Notes: a model not told the origin generated them from the letters alone. Counted from the first letter of the stretch, positions 1-8,750 are shown. The stretch is DNA of 64,000 bases from Halodesulfovibrio aestuarii (GCF_050571805.1 NZ_CP192219.1); one strand, 5' to 3'. Program-made: numbers and translations.

Positions 1-2
1 CG

Positions 3-2243
3 CTTCGTTCCGGCACTGATATCGCTGTGCTTGGCGGTATGATTAATTACATTCTGCAAGAGAAACGGTACTTCAAAGAGTACATGGTGGAATACACCAA
101 CGCCTCCTTTATTGTAGGTGAAGATTACGGATTTAAAGATGGTTTATTTACCGGTTTTGATCCTGTTACTCGTTCCTATGATAAGTCCAAGTGGACATTT
201 GAAATGGATAGTAAGGGTAATCCTAAACGGGATAAATCTCTTGCACACCCACGTTGTGTATTCCAGATTATGAAGAAACATTATGAGCGCTACACTCTCG
301 ATAACGTTTCTTCCATGTCCGGTGTTTCTGTTGAAGATTTGAAGCAGATTTATACGTTGTATACTGAAACCGGTACCGCTAAAAAAGCTGGTACCATTAT
401 GTATGCAATGGGCTGGACTCAGCATTCTGTCGGTGTACAAAACATTCGTTCAATGGCGATGATCCAGCTTTTGTTGGGTAACATGGGCATTGCCGGCGGT
501 GGTGTTAACGCGCTGCGTGGTGAATGTAACGTACAGGGGTCAACAGACTATGCGTTGTTATATCACATTCTTCCCGGTTATCTTAAAACACCGTTAGCTG
601 GTCAGGATACTCTTGAACAGTACAACAAGGCATTTACTCCGGTTTCCAATGATCCGAAAAGTGCAAACTGGTGGAGCAACTATCCTAAGTATTCTGCAAG
701 CCTTATTAAGGCGATGTACGAAAATGACGACCCGAAAGATGCTTATAACTATCTACCGCGCCTTGATTCTCATAAAGCCAGTGAATACTCCTGGCTGCCT
801 CTTATCGACCGTATGGCAGACGGGAAATTTTCCGGTGCACTTATCTGGGGTATGAACCCTGCGTGTTCCGGTTCTGACTCTGAGAAAACCCGTAAGGCTC
901 TCAGTGAGTTGGACTGGATGGTAAACGTTAACTTGTTTACCTGTGAGACCAGTGACTTCTGGAAAGGGCCCGGCATGGATCCTAAGTCTGTTAAAACCGA
1001 GACATTCTATCTGCCGTGTGCATCTGCAATCGAAAAAGAGGGATCGGTTTCCAACTCCGGCCGCTGGATGCAGTGGCGTTATAAAGCGCAGGAACCGCAG
1101 GACGGCGTATTGACCGATGGTCACTACTTCCATGAACTGTGGGAAGAGCTTGTGCATCTTTATAATGAAGAGAGCGGGGCATATCCGGAGCCAATCACCC
1201 ATCTTACTTTCAATAATATGTGTGAAGCGGATGAAGACGGTCACTATCACTTCAGCGCCCAGCAGACTGCACGTCTGTGTAACGGCTGGTTCACCCGTGA
1301 TGTAGAAGTAAAGGGCAAAAAGTTTACAAAGGGACAACAGGTTCCCAGCTTCGCATACCTTCAAGATGATGGTTCCACCACTTCCGGTAACTGGCTCTAT
1401 TGTAACTCCTATACAGATGAAGGGAACAAGGCAGAGCGTCACGACAGCACTCAGACTGCCGAACAGGCACGTATCGGCCTGTACCCGAACTGGACTTGGT
1501 GTTGGCCTGTTAACCGTCGTATCATTTACAACAGAGCCTCCTGTGATCCAAAGGGTAACCCGTGGAATCCAGAGAAAGCTGTAATTAAATGGAACGGCGA
1601 AAAGTGGGTTGGTGATGTGCCGGACGGCGGCTGGGCACCTGGTACCAAGCATCCATTCATCATGCTTAAGCATGGTATGGGACAGCTCTTTGGTCCCGGG
1701 CGTGCAGATGGCCCTCTTCCTGAATACTACGAGCCGTTGGAATGTCCTATTGACTCCCATGCATTCTCAAAGCAGTTGAATACCCCGACGGCTGTTCATT
1801 TTGAAGATGAAAAGAAAGCTGTTGCGGACGAGCGTTACCCGTTTGTTGCATCCACGTACCGTGTGACAGAACACTGGCAGACTGGTTCCATGACTCGCTG
1901 GATGAGTTGGCTTGTGGAAGCAGAACCGCAGATGTTTGTCGAAATCAGTCCACAGCTTGCAAAGCTGCGCGGTTTTGAAAATGGTGAAAAAGTTATTGTA
2001 GAAAGCGTGCGTGGTTCCCTGTGGGCAATCGCGATGGTTACTGATCGCATACAGCCGTTTAAAATTGCCGGTAAAGACGTGCATATGGTTGGTATGCCAT
2101 GGCATTACGGCTGGGTAACACCGAAAGACGGTGGTGATTCTGCAAACTTGGTTACCCCTAACGTCGGTGACCCGAACACCGGTATTCCAGAGTACAAAGC
2201 CTTTATGGTCAATGTGCGCAAATGGAAGGAGGGTGATGCATAA
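3..2243 (+). CDS. fdhA: Formate dehydrogenase, catalytic alpha subunit (C-terminal part; 5' end outside window)
   Basis: The frame is already open at the window edge and begins in the middle of the protein with RSGTDIAVLGGMINY, a conserved stretch of molybdopterin formate dehydrogenases. About 746 residues are present and the active-site Cys/Sec region lies upstream. The enzyme oxidises formate to CO2 at a Mo/W-bis-MGD centre in the periplasm. Typical pieces seen are GNMGIAGGGVNALRGECNVQG, which is part of the cofactor-binding fold, and the C-terminal dinucleotide-binding domain ending HMVGMPWHYGW. The stop overlaps the start of the beta-subunit gene as TAATG, so the two are translationally coupled. 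The cytochrome c3 gene two genes on points to an FdhABC3-type periplasmic enzyme as known from Desulfovibrio. The first ATG in this frame (27) is internal and is not the start. Confidence 0.95.
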   Translation, partial: LRSGTDIAVLGGMINYILQEKRYFKEYMVEYTNASFIVGEDYGFKDGLFTGFDPVTRSYDKSKWTFEMDSKGNPKRDKSLAHPRCVFQIMKKHYERYTLDNVSSMSGVSVEDLKQIYTLYTETGTAKKAGTIMYAMGWTQHSVGVQNIRSMAMIQLLLGNMGIAGGGVNALRGECNVQGSTDYALLYHILPGYLKTPLAGQDTLEQYNKAFTPVSNDPKSANWWSNYPKYSASLIKAMYENDDPKDAYNYLPRLDSHKASEYSWLPLIDRMADGKFSGALIWGMNPACSGSDSEKTRKALSELDWMVNVNLFTCETSDFWKGPGMDPKSVKTETFYLPCASAIEKEGSVSNSGRWMQWRYKAQEPQDGVLTDGHYFHELWEELVHLYNEESGAYPEPITHLTFNNMCEADEDGHYHFSAQQTARLCNGWFTRDVEVKGKKFTKGQQVPSFAYLQDDGSTTSGNWLYCNSYTDEGNKAERHDSTQTAEQARIGLYPNWTWCWPVNRRIIYNRASCDPKGNPWNPEKAVIKWNGEKWVGDVPDGGWAPGTKHPFIMLKHGMGQLFGPGRADGPLPEYYEPLECPIDSHAFSKQLNTPTAVHFEDEKKAVADERYPFVASTYRVTEHWQTGSMTRWMSWLVEAEPQMFVEISPQLAKLRGFENGEKVIVESVRGSLWAIAMVTDRIQPFKIAGKDVHMVGMPWHYGWVTPKDGGDSANLVTPNVGDPNTGIPEYKAFMVNVRKWKEGDA

Positions 2244-2995
2244 TGATTAAAGGTAAAGCTTTTTTTGTCGACCTTACCCTCTGTACTGCATGTCGCGGTT
2301 GTCAGGTTGCTTGTAAACAGTGGAAAGATCTTCCGGCAGAAGAAACCCGTAACGTGGGCTCTCACCAGAATCCGCAGGATTTGTCTGCAAAAACTATCCG
2401 TCTTGTTCGTTTTAACGAAGTAAAAGAAGACGGTAAACTCAAGTGGCTTTTCTTTCCGGAACAATGTCGTCATTGCATTGAGCCGCCGTGTAAATATATC
2501 GGTAACATGTATGCAGATGGTGCTGTAAAACAGGATCCCGTCACAGGGGCTGTCATTATGACAGACAAAACAAAAGGTATTACCCGCCTTGAAAGCTGGG
2601 AAATGTGCCCGTACAACGTTCCGCGTCGTGATGAAGAAAGCGGCATCTGGAATAAATGTGATATGTGCATTAACCGTATAAGCAAGGGGATGCTTCCAGC
2701 CTGTGTGAAAAGCTGTCCCACCGGCACTATGAATTTTGGTGACCGTGATGAAATGCTTGCATTAGCTAATGCACGTCTTGCTGAAGTGCAAAAGACTAAT
2801 CCGGACGCGTATCTCGCAGATCCTGAGCATGTTCGTGTGATTTATCTTTGTGAATCTGCACCGGAAAACTACCATAACAGGCTTGTTGCTTCCACAGCGC
2901 AGCGTGAAAATCTGGTAGCAGCAGCGCCTAAACCGAAAACCGTAACCCGTCGCGGCATGTTTAAAAGCGTGTTGGGCGGAAACGAAAATGCCTAA
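2243..2995 (+). CDS. fdhB: Formate dehydrogenase beta subunit, four-cluster ferredoxin
   Basis: This 250-residue electron-transfer subunit carries electrons from the catalytic subunit to the cytochrome. Four cysteine groups fit four [4Fe-4S] clusters: CTACRGCQVAC (about residues 14-24), CRHCIEPPC (about 74-82), CPYNVPRRD with NKCDMC (about 121-141), and CVKSCPTGT (about 155-163). There is no C-terminal membrane anchor, which agrees with a soluble periplasmic enzyme rather than a membrane FdnGHI type. The start overlaps the alpha-subunit stop by one base. The cytochrome c3 gene follows after 15 bases, so the three genes form one operon. Confidence is high from the motifs and gene order. Confidence 0.95.
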   Translation: MIKGKAFFVDLTLCTACRGCQVACKQWKDLPAEETRNVGSHQNPQDLSAKTIRLVRFNEVKEDGKLKWLFFPEQCRHCIEPPCKYIGNMYADGAVKQDPVTGAVIMTDKTKGITRLESWEMCPYNVPRRDEESGIWNKCDMCINRISKGMLPACVKSCPTGTMNFGDRDEMLALANARLAEVQKTNPDAYLADPEHVRVIYLCESAPENYHNRLVASTAQRENLVAAAPKPKTVTRRGMFKSVLGGNENA

Positions 2996-3010
2996 TACAA
3001 GGGAGATAAC

Positions 3011-3454
3011 ATGAGAAAATTATCTATCATTTGTCTGCTTTGTATCTGTGCAGTCGCGAGTGTTGCGTTTGCAGAAGAAGCAGTAACATCAGGGCCGGAC
3101 GATATCGTTATCAACCGTGTTAAAGGTAATAGTGACCGTGACTTGTCCGTGACCTTTAATCACTCCAGCCATGAAGGGTATTCGTGTAATACATGTCACC
3201 ATAAGTGGAAGGATCCGGAAGCAAAACCTAAGTTTAGCGCACCGGTAAAAGATTCCAAACCGCCAAAAGGCTGCGTATCATGTCATAACAATACTACAGT
3301 GGAGAAAAGTAATAACTGGCGTTCCTACTTCCGTGCCATGCACAAGAAAGGAGTTCACCCTTCCTGTCTTTCCTGTCATATCGAAGAGTTTGGTAACGAC
3401 AAAGAAATGACTGGTTGCTATGAATCCGCTTGCCATCCTGACGGGCTTCACTAA
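3011..3454 (+). CDS. Tetrahaem cytochrome c3 subunit of formate dehydrogenase
   Basis: A 147-residue exported cytochrome. A signal peptide (hydrophobic core ICLLCICAVASVAFA) ends near residue 21. Four haem attachment sites are visible: CNTCH (59-63), CVSCH (88-92), CLSCH (119-123) and a CX4CH site CYESACH (136-142). Upstream histidines such as those in FNHSSHEGY and the HH after the first site are candidate axial ligands, as in class III cytochromes. It is the third gene of the formate dehydrogenase operon, with ribosome site GGGAGAT before ATG. It probably passes electrons from FdhB to the periplasmic cytochrome c pool. A strong terminator follows. Confidence 0.93.
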   Translation: MRKLSIICLLCICAVASVAFAEEAVTSGPDDIVINRVKGNSDRDLSVTFNHSSHEGYSCNTCHHKWKDPEAKPKFSAPVKDSKPPKGCVSCHNNTTVEKSNNWRSYFRAMHKKGVHPSCLSCHIEEFGNDKEMTGCYESACHPDGLH

Positions 3455-3500
3455 TTCTTAAATAAGAAACAGCAATAGGTTCTCTTGTTTGAATAATAAT

Positions 3501-3538
3501 AAAAGGGCTGTCCTAATTAAATAGGACAGCCCTTTTTC
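3501..3538 (+). terminator. Terminator of the formate dehydrogenase operon
   Basis: The stem AGGGCTGTCCTA pairs perfectly with TAGGACAGCCCT around a 6-base loop, with A's before it and a run of T's after it. It can act in both directions. Confidence 0.93.
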
Positions 3539-3609
3539 TTTTTTTGAATAGAATGAAGCATAACCTGCGAAGTTATCTAAACCATAAACTCGACTCGTAA
3601 GTACTTTTT

Positions 3610-4053
3610 TTAAGCTATAAACCCGTTATGCGGCATGACGGTGATCGTTTCAGATTTGATACCGTCTTGCAAGGTAATGGTCAGATCGTGCGGAAGTGGT
3701 GTACTTCCGGTAAGGTCGGTACATGGAGTTCCCTCTTTATTGAAGTAGAGGGTAAAACTCGAAATGGTAATGCTGCCCTTGAGTCGATAGATATCTTCTG
3801 TTCCGGGGAGCTTCGAAATATTTTCAGGAGAAGTTTCGAATAGAACGTAACCGATATTCTGGATGCTTTGCAGGCCATATATGTGCTTGTAGGACTGGGA
3901 AAATGTTTGGGCATGACGAATGTGCATACGCAATATGTCTGCCGCCCCTGAAAGACTTTGGTCATCGGGGGTAAGCCGAGAGAGGATTACAACAGTAATG
4001 AATCCTGCAACGATAAGAATTAGTAACGTTTGTGGCAGGGTGAAAACATGCAT
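3610..4053 (-). CDS. Pseudopilin-like small membrane-anchored protein, function unknown
   Basis: This 147-residue protein opens with MHVFTLPQTLLILIVAGFITVVILSRL (split here as MHVFTLPQ / TLLILIVAGFITVVILSRL), a single N-terminal hydrophobic helix. FTLPQTLLILIVAGFI resembles the FTLIELLIVIAIIGIL start of type IV pilins and type II pseudopilins, with the small polar domain behind it. The residue before F is V rather than the usual G, and position +5 is Q rather than E, so processing by a prepilin peptidase is doubtful. GspH/FimT-like pseudopilins have similar lengths. The ribosome site AGGAG lies 8 bases before ATG. No other pilus or secretion gene is nearby. It is convergent with the formate dehydrogenase operon. 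Confidence 0.6.
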   Translation of the reverse strand: MHVFTLPQTLLILIVAGFITVVILSRLTPDDQSLSGAADILRMHIRHAQTFSQSYKHIYGLQSIQNIGYVLFETSPENISKLPGTEDIYRLKGSITISSFTLYFNKEGTPCTDLTGSTPLPHDLTITLQDGIKSETITVMPHNGFIA

Positions 4054-4252
4054 GCACGTCTCCTATTATCACAGAGGGTTGTCTTGTATGCCCGTTTTCT
4101 TTTTTATATACCGATATGGTTACGTAAAAGCTAAGCGAAACACCTGTCCCGTTGCGTCTTGTTTAGCCAGTCTGTCTTTTTTGAGTAAAGTTTTCTACAG
4201 CATCATGCAACCGTTTTGCACTATTTGACAGCTATCAAAAAAGTATAAAAAT

Positions 4253-4296
4253 AAAAAATCCGTTGCAGCGCTTATACGCTGCAACGGATTTTTTTC
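4253..4296. terminator. Bidirectional terminator-like hairpin
   Basis: ATCCGTTGCAGCG pairs with CGCTGCAACGGAT around a short loop. There is an A run before it and a T run after it, so it works on either strand. It lies just past the stop of the minus-strand methyltransferase gene (4337) and probably ends that transcript. It also separates that gene from the pseudopilin-like gene's promoter region. Confidence 0.88.
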
Positions 4297-4336
4297 ATTA
4301 GTCCAATAGCTGGCTGTTAGCTTGTAGCAACGTCCG

Positions 4337-5248
4337 CTACTTATCCCATTCTTCAAGCTTAACCCATGTTACTTCATGCTTGTTGCATGAGAGATGGATA
4401 ATTTTTGAGTTCGGAATTTGTTTGAATTTTTCTAATGTTTCATAATCTGTTTCGGCCTGAAACTTGATGGTGCAGGCAAAGTTACGGCATTCACCGTGTT
4501 CGAGCCAGCGTTCAACAAGAGTGTACAGGCGTTCCGGATAGCAGATAACGTCACTGAAGAGCCAGTCTATTTCCCCTGCATGGCGTGGATCAAGCCCGAA
4601 TGCGCTGCCGGTGCAGAAATTTACATTGGGCATAGAGCCGATTCGAGGATGAATTTCTGCTTTATCAATGCTGAAAACATGGGCACCTGTGTTTGCAATA
4701 ACCCACGTCCAGCCTCCGGGACAGCTTCCGAGATCAAGACAGAGTTCGCCTTTTTTCGGGCTGCGCTCAAGTATGGTGAAAAGTTCCCATAGCTTGAGAT
4801 AGGCTCGCGTTGGAGAGGTTTCCTTATCTTCTACAAAATTTAATTCGCCATCAGGGTATGGGCTGGTGCAACGACTTGCCGCGATAATGGTGTCAGGTTC
4901 CCAGAGAGTCCATGAGCCTAATGGAGCGGTTGGCTTTGGTGCACCATATTCAATGCGTTTTCCAGATACATGCGGCAACTTGGCTTGAATAAGTTTTGCT
5001 CTGCGGTGGTTATCCACGCTGTGCAGCCACCAGTTTCGTTGGATGGCTTTTAGCTGTTTTGCAGCGTCCCCGATTGAAGCAATAGGGATTTCGACTGGGT
5101 TCAGCCAAATGTTTTGTGCCCATATGGCTTTCTGCACGCCGCCTTTAGCGATGAACAGGCGACCCTTGTGTGCAACAATATTTGTAAGCTCTTTTTCAAG
5201 CTCTTTTTCAAATCCCCGAGGGGCAAGATATAGCGTAGTGTTATTCAT
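4337..5248 (-). CDS. FtsJ-fold rRNA 2'-O-methyltransferase, RlmM-like
   Basis: About 303 residues. Residues 1-140 resemble the RlmM N-terminal RNA-binding part (TLYLAPRGFEKELEKEL). The C-terminal half is a SAM-dependent Rossmann methyltransferase with motif I CLDLGSCPGGWTW (about 170-182). The ribose-methylase tetrad can be followed: K in TRAYLKLWE, D in IDWLFSDV, K in CTIKFQ, and E in the last strand (HEVTWVKLEEW). RlmM methylates C2498 of 23S rRNA; exact target equivalence is inferred. ATG at 5248 is preferred over a TTG three codons upstream. The gene stands alone on the minus strand between two terminator-like hairpins. Confidence 0.85.
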   Translation of the reverse strand: MNNTTLYLAPRGFEKELEKELTNIVAHKGRLFIAKGGVQKAIWAQNIWLNPVEIPIASIGDAAKQLKAIQRNWWLHSVDNHRRAKLIQAKLPHVSGKRIEYGAPKPTAPLGSWTLWEPDTIIAASRCTSPYPDGELNFVEDKETSPTRAYLKLWELFTILERSPKKGELCLDLGSCPGGWTWVIANTGAHVFSIDKAEIHPRIGSMPNVNFCTGSAFGLDPRHAGEIDWLFSDVICYPERLYTLVERWLEHGECRNFACTIKFQAETDYETLEKFKQIPNSKIIHLSCNKHEVTWVKLEEWDK

Positions 5249-5435
5249 TGTATCCAAGTACCGTTTTCTGCAATTTTTGTGGCGTATAGCCAGAACGAAA
5301 TGAGGTGTACCTTAATGATACTGGGTAGGGCAAGAACGAGAACGCGATGTGAGCATTATATAACAAAAGTATCTTTGTATAACATTCCGTAGTTACAATG
5401 TTGATCCTTTCTATAGGATTTTACCCGACACGCAT

Positions 5436-5477
5436 AAAAAAAACGAGAAGTGCCTGCTCTGCACTTCTCGTTTTTTT
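5436..5477. terminator. Bidirectional terminator-like hairpin without an adjacent gene end
   Basis: ACGAGAAGTGC pairs with GCACTTCTCGT around CTGCTCT, with eight A's before and seven T's after. It lies upstream of both neighbouring genes, which diverge, so it may end an unseen short transcript. Confidence 0.8.
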
Positions 5478-5576
5478 ATTCCCCTCCGGTCTACTGTTCC
5501 TGCTCAAAACAGTGCTGGAGCTAAAAGGGAAGATGGTGAAATTTTATATGTAACGTGTGGGCGTTTTTTTTCTAAG

Positions 5577-5600
5577 GGGGGCGGCATGCCTGCCGCCCCC
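5577..5600. repeat. Perfect GC hairpin GGGGGCGGCA/TGCCGCCCCC
   Basis: A 10-bp perfect stem with a 4-base loop, not followed by a T run. It may be part of an unseen transcript or a small interspersed palindrome. Confidence 0.6.
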
Positions 5601-5829
5601 AACGGGAGTAGGTGTTTCAGTCGTCTACTTTAAAGAGGTGTGCTTTAACACATTCTTAGTGTTAACGATGCTGGATCGTTAGATGGATACTTTTATTGCT
5701 CTTTATATTAACAACCACGGAGTGTGTGTGATTGGTTTCGTTTGTTATTTTCTTTATAGCATGGAGTGTGCCAAAAAAATAAGTGTGTAAAATCAATTGA
5801 TTGTACTCTTTTTGTAATTCATTGATTGT

Positions 5830-5863
5830 GCAACTTGTGCAATAAGTGGTGTGCACAAGTTGC
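5830..5863. promoter_or_regulatory. 12-bp perfect inverted repeat, possible operator
   Basis: GCAACTTGTGCA and TGCACAAGTTGC are separated by 10 bases, about 150 bp before the mnmM gene. A further TTGCACAAA follows at about 5869. A dimeric regulator could bind, or the RNA could fold; the sequence alone does not tell which. Confidence 0.45.
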
Positions 5864-6010
5864 AGTTTTTGCACAAAGAGCACATATTTTAAAGTGTGTA
5901 CTTTTTTTGAGCAGCCGGATGGCTATATTGTGATTATTTTTAAGTTCACGTAGTTTGAGGAGATAATTTACAGGAAAAGATTAGCTCGATTGCAGCACGC
6001 AGGAGAAACT

Positions 6011-6604
6011 ATGCGGCCTAGGCACATTCCTTCTATATTACAGTTTACAAAATTAATTTGGCAGCAGGTTGCTGCAAGCTGGAACGACACGGAAACCGTA
6101 GCTGTGGCTGTCGACGGAACTGTTGGTAATGGTCACGATACATTGTTTCTTGCGGAACTTGTCGGTGAAAAAGGTCACGTGTACGGTTTCGACGTGCAGG
6201 CGTCTGGACTTGCGAATGCTCAGGAACGGCTTGAAAGTGCATCGATGGCAGAGCGCGTTACGCTGTTCCACGATGGACACGAAAAGGTAGCGGAAAGACT
6301 TCCGGAAGAAACCGTCGTTGCAGGCGCTATGTACAACTTGGGCTACCTTCCGGGGAGTGACCATGCTGTCATTACCCGTGCCCATACGACGATTGCTTCT
6401 CTGCAGGCGTTGCTCCCTATGTTGGCGGCAAACGGTGTGGTCACAGTACATATATATACAGGGCATGAAGGCGGCAGCGCCGAAGGTGATGAGATTCAGG
6501 CGTGGGCGGCGACGTTATCGTGGAAAGATTTCCGTGTGGGACGATATGATTTTCCGAATAAAGAATTAAACAAAGAACACTTACTCGTTATCGAGAAGCT
6601 TTAA
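6011..6604 (+). CDS. mnmM: MnmM (YtqB)-type tRNA-modifying methyltransferase
   Basis: A small class I SAM methyltransferase of about 197 residues. It has the family's hallmark motifs DGTVGNGHDTLFLA (SAM motif I) and YNLGYLPG, and a conserved TVHIYTGHEGG segment. Bacillus YtqB, now MnmM, methylates nm5U to mnm5U at the tRNA wobble position, so the same job is likely here, in the cytoplasm. ATG 6011 is preferred because AGGAG lies at 6001-6005; an upstream TTG at 5990 has no such site. It is followed after 23 bases by a small unknown gene in the same direction, probably in one operon. Confidence 0.85.
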   Translation: MRPRHIPSILQFTKLIWQQVAASWNDTETVAVAVDGTVGNGHDTLFLAELVGEKGHVYGFDVQASGLANAQERLESASMAERVTLFHDGHEKVAERLPEETVVAGAMYNLGYLPGSDHAVITRAHTTIASLQALLPMLAANGVVTVHIYTGHEGGSAEGDEIQAWAATLSWKDFRVGRYDFPNKELNKEHLLVIEKL

Positions 6605-6627
6605 AATTTATATAGGAGGGGCTGGAT

Positions 6628-6864
6628 ATGTCTGAAGAAAAAATTTGGCCTGATAAAACAGATTCTGATCTGTGGAAAGAAGTGCGGGCGGCTATGGTTG
6701 AAAAGTACGGTGATCGGTTTGATGATGCACACATGCGTAAAGTATTCGATCTTACCTGTGAGCATTTTGAAGATTACGTTCCCCGTAGCCGTTTTTTCAA
6801 AAAAGCACTTATGAATTGTGTGTGGGAGCGGCCTATTATTTCCAAAGAACAGCAGGTGTATTAA
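6628..6864 (+). CDS. Small conserved-looking protein of unknown function
   Basis: A 78-residue cytoplasmic protein without signal peptide or membrane segment. It is charged and aromatic: it begins MSEEKIWPDKTDSDLW and contains RSRFFKKAL. The strong ribosome site AGGAGGGG stands before ATG. It follows mnmM by 23 bases and is ended by a terminator at about 6934-6980. I do not recognise the family. The composition and ribosome site support a real gene. Confidence 0.7.
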   Translation: MSEEKIWPDKTDSDLWKEVRAAMVEKYGDRFDDAHMRKVFDLTCEHFEDYVPRSRFFKKALMNCVWERPIISKEQQVY

Positions 6865-6933
6865 TTCGCGGTCAAGGGGCGTCCCCTAACGGGGGTAGGG
6901 CAGAGCCTTTTTCGGTCAGAGAGTCGACGAAGA

Positions 6934-6985
6934 CAAAAACAGGGATGCACTCGCTTATGCGAATGCATCCCTGTCGTATTTTTGA
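6934..6985 (+). terminator. Terminator after the mnmM operon
   Basis: ACAGGGATGCA pairs with TGCATCCCTGT, extended inward by TCGC/GCGA around a TTAT loop. There is an A run upstream and CGTATTTTT downstream. Confidence 0.8.
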
Positions 6986-7089
6986 GAACAGCATCTGGGA
7001 TGAAACTGCTAGTCTAACAGGAAAGTAAAAGAGTAGAGAACGATAGACCAGTGCTAACTGTATGAGGTGCTGTCTCAAAAAAGTTGTAA

Positions 7090-8481
7090 TTACATTTCGG
7101 TAAGAACAGCACCGGCTGTTGCTTTCTGAGCGTTTTCTTTTGCAAAGAATTCACGGGTTTCATTGACTACTACGCCGGACAGACCGAGCAAACCGATAAG
7201 GTTCGGGATAGCCATAAGGCCATTCACGATATCTGCAAGAACCCAGATGAGTTCGAGCTTGAGGAAAGCACCGCAAGCAATAAGCGCAATGTAGATAAAG
7301 CGGTACGGCTTGATAGCTTTAACGCCGAAGAGGTACGCAGTGCAACGTTCGCCGTAGTAGTTCCAGCCGATGATGGTGGTAAATGCAAAGAACATGAGGC
7401 CGATGGTAACAGCGTATTTACCAACGTCGCTGTTTAGACCCATTGCAAATGCAGAGTTAGTCATGGCTGCACCTGCAAGCCCTGGAGTGTTCCATGCGCC
7501 TGTAAGAACGATAACAATACCTGTCATAGTGCATACGATGATGGTGTCGAAGAATGTACCTGTCATGGCGATAAGTCCCTGACGTACGCAGGAGTCAGTC
7601 TGTGCTGCCGCTGCTGCGATAGGCGCTGAACCGAGACCGGATTCGTTCGAGAATACACCGCGGGCAACACCATTGCGCATTACCATGAGTACGGTAATAC
7701 CTGTTGCACCACCGAATGCCGCGGCCGGGTTGAATGCGCTGTCGATAATAAGACTGATTACAGCAGGAATTTCGGAAAGGTTCAGCAAAATTACTGAGAT
7801 GGATGTAATTATGTAGAGTACGGCCATGAATGGAACAACTCGACTGGCTACAGCAGCGATAGAACGAATTCCACCGAGAGTGACGATAGTAACAAGGATG
7901 GTAAGTATTGTTGCTGTAACCCAGACTGGTGCATCAAAGGTAAGCATTGCAGCATCTGCAATGGCGTTTACCTGTGCAAAGGTTCCGATGCCGAAAAATG
8001 CAACACCAATGCCGAAGAGTGCAAACATTTGTGCGAGCAGTTTGTTATTTAAGCCGCGTTCAAGGTAGTACATAGGACCGCCGGCCATCTGGCCGTTTTC
8101 ATCTATGACGCGGTATTTAATGGCAAGCAGCGCTTCTGCATATTTGGTTGCCATGCCGAAGAATGCAGCAACCCACATCCAGAAAAGTGCTCCCGGGCCG
8201 CCTGCAGTGATCGCAGTGGCTACACCGACAATGTTACCAGTACCGATGGTAGCGGAAAGAGCCGTGCATAATGCAGCAAATGGAGAAACGTCTCCAGTGT
8301 TGCTGGATGTTTTACGCGAAGAAGGGGAAAAAACGAGTTTTAATGCTTTTGGTAGGTGGACAACCTGTAGTGCGCCGAGGCGAAAGGTAAGAAAAAGTCC
8401 AGTTCCTACGAGCAGAATAAGAAGCGGTGGTCCCCATACCAGGGAATCCATTGTGTTGAGCAGTTCTGTGATGTTTTGCAT
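7090..8481 (-). CDS. AGCS-family sodium:amino-acid symporter, probably for glycine
   Basis: A 463-residue inner-membrane carrier with about ten hydrophobic segments. It has AGCS (alanine/glycine:cation symporter) signatures such as ATIGTGNIVGVATAI, GPGALFWMWVAAFFGMATK, GGPMYYLERG and FSNESGLGSAPIAAA. The family imports alanine or glycine with sodium. A tandem glycine riboswitch about 110 bases upstream on the same strand makes glycine the likely substrate and regulator. The ribosome site AGGAG precedes ATG at 8481. It is a single-gene unit, and sodium coupling fits a marine cell. Confidence 0.93.
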   Translation of the reverse strand: MQNITELLNTMDSLVWGPPLLILLVGTGLFLTFRLGALQVVHLPKALKLVFSPSSRKTSSNTGDVSPFAALCTALSATIGTGNIVGVATAITAGGPGALFWMWVAAFFGMATKYAEALLAIKYRVIDENGQMAGGPMYYLERGLNNKLLAQMFALFGIGVAFFGIGTFAQVNAIADAAMLTFDAPVWVTATILTILVTIVTLGGIRSIAAVASRVVPFMAVLYIITSISVILLNLSEIPAVISLIIDSAFNPAAAFGGATGITVLMVMRNGVARGVFSNESGLGSAPIAAAAAQTDSCVRQGLIAMTGTFFDTIIVCTMTGIVIVLTGAWNTPGLAGAAMTNSAFAMGLNSDVGKYAVTIGLMFFAFTTIIGWNYYGERCTAYLFGVKAIKPYRFIYIALIACGAFLKLELIWVLADIVNGLMAIPNLIGLLGLSGVVVNETREFFAKENAQKATAGAVLTEM

Positions 8482-8590
8482 CTCGTCTCCTAAAAAATGA
8501 ATTAATCAGGATGGATGAGATGAGTCTCTGAGCGGAAGCGATTGGATATGCATGACCACACGCATTGAGTATGCCTGTGCTACTACACAA

Positions 8591-8750
8591 CTCTGTCCTT
8601 TGTACCTGAGAGTTTCACCCTGCACAGCAAGGTTTGCTCCTTCGGTGCTCCGCAACATGCGAAGTCTCTCCAGAGGCTCGTCGGGAAGCAGTCCTTTTGC
8701 CTGAAAGATTTACTTCTTCGGCGGTGTCTTGCGACACACTCTCCTGCAAC
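8591..8750 (-). promoter_or_regulatory. Tandem glycine riboswitch
   Basis: Read on the minus strand, two glycine aptamers follow each other. Aptamer I (about 8749-8688) has GGAGAGTG, CGCCGAAGAAGTAAA, CTTTCAGGCAAAAGGACTG. Aptamer II (about 8676-8591) has GGAGAGAC, CACCGAAGGAGCAAA, AAACTCTCAGG and AAAGGACAGAG. These are the conserved core elements of the gcvT-type glycine riboswitch. The linker is only about a dozen bases. The expression platform lies in the roughly 110 bases before the symporter ATG; I see no obvious T-rich terminator there, so control may be at translation. Confidence 0.95.

Larger units (their letters stand above)
5249..6010. other. Intergenic region, about 760 bp, with three hairpins and no supported gene
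   Basis: AT-rich spacer between divergent genes. It holds a terminator (5436-5477), a GC hairpin (5577-5600) and a 12-bp inverted repeat (5830-5863), each listed separately. Short open frames on the minus strand, such as 5662-5883, lack a ribosome site and have an unlikely composition, so I call no gene here. Confidence 0.6.

Noticed and set aside
753..1760. 335-codon open frame on the minus strand
   Set aside because: It lies opposite the formate dehydrogenase gene, has no ribosome site and reads as a composition artefact of the real coding strand.
5662..5883. 73-codon minus-strand frame
   Set aside because: No ribosome site; it runs through the 12-bp inverted repeat, and AT-rich codon content explains it.
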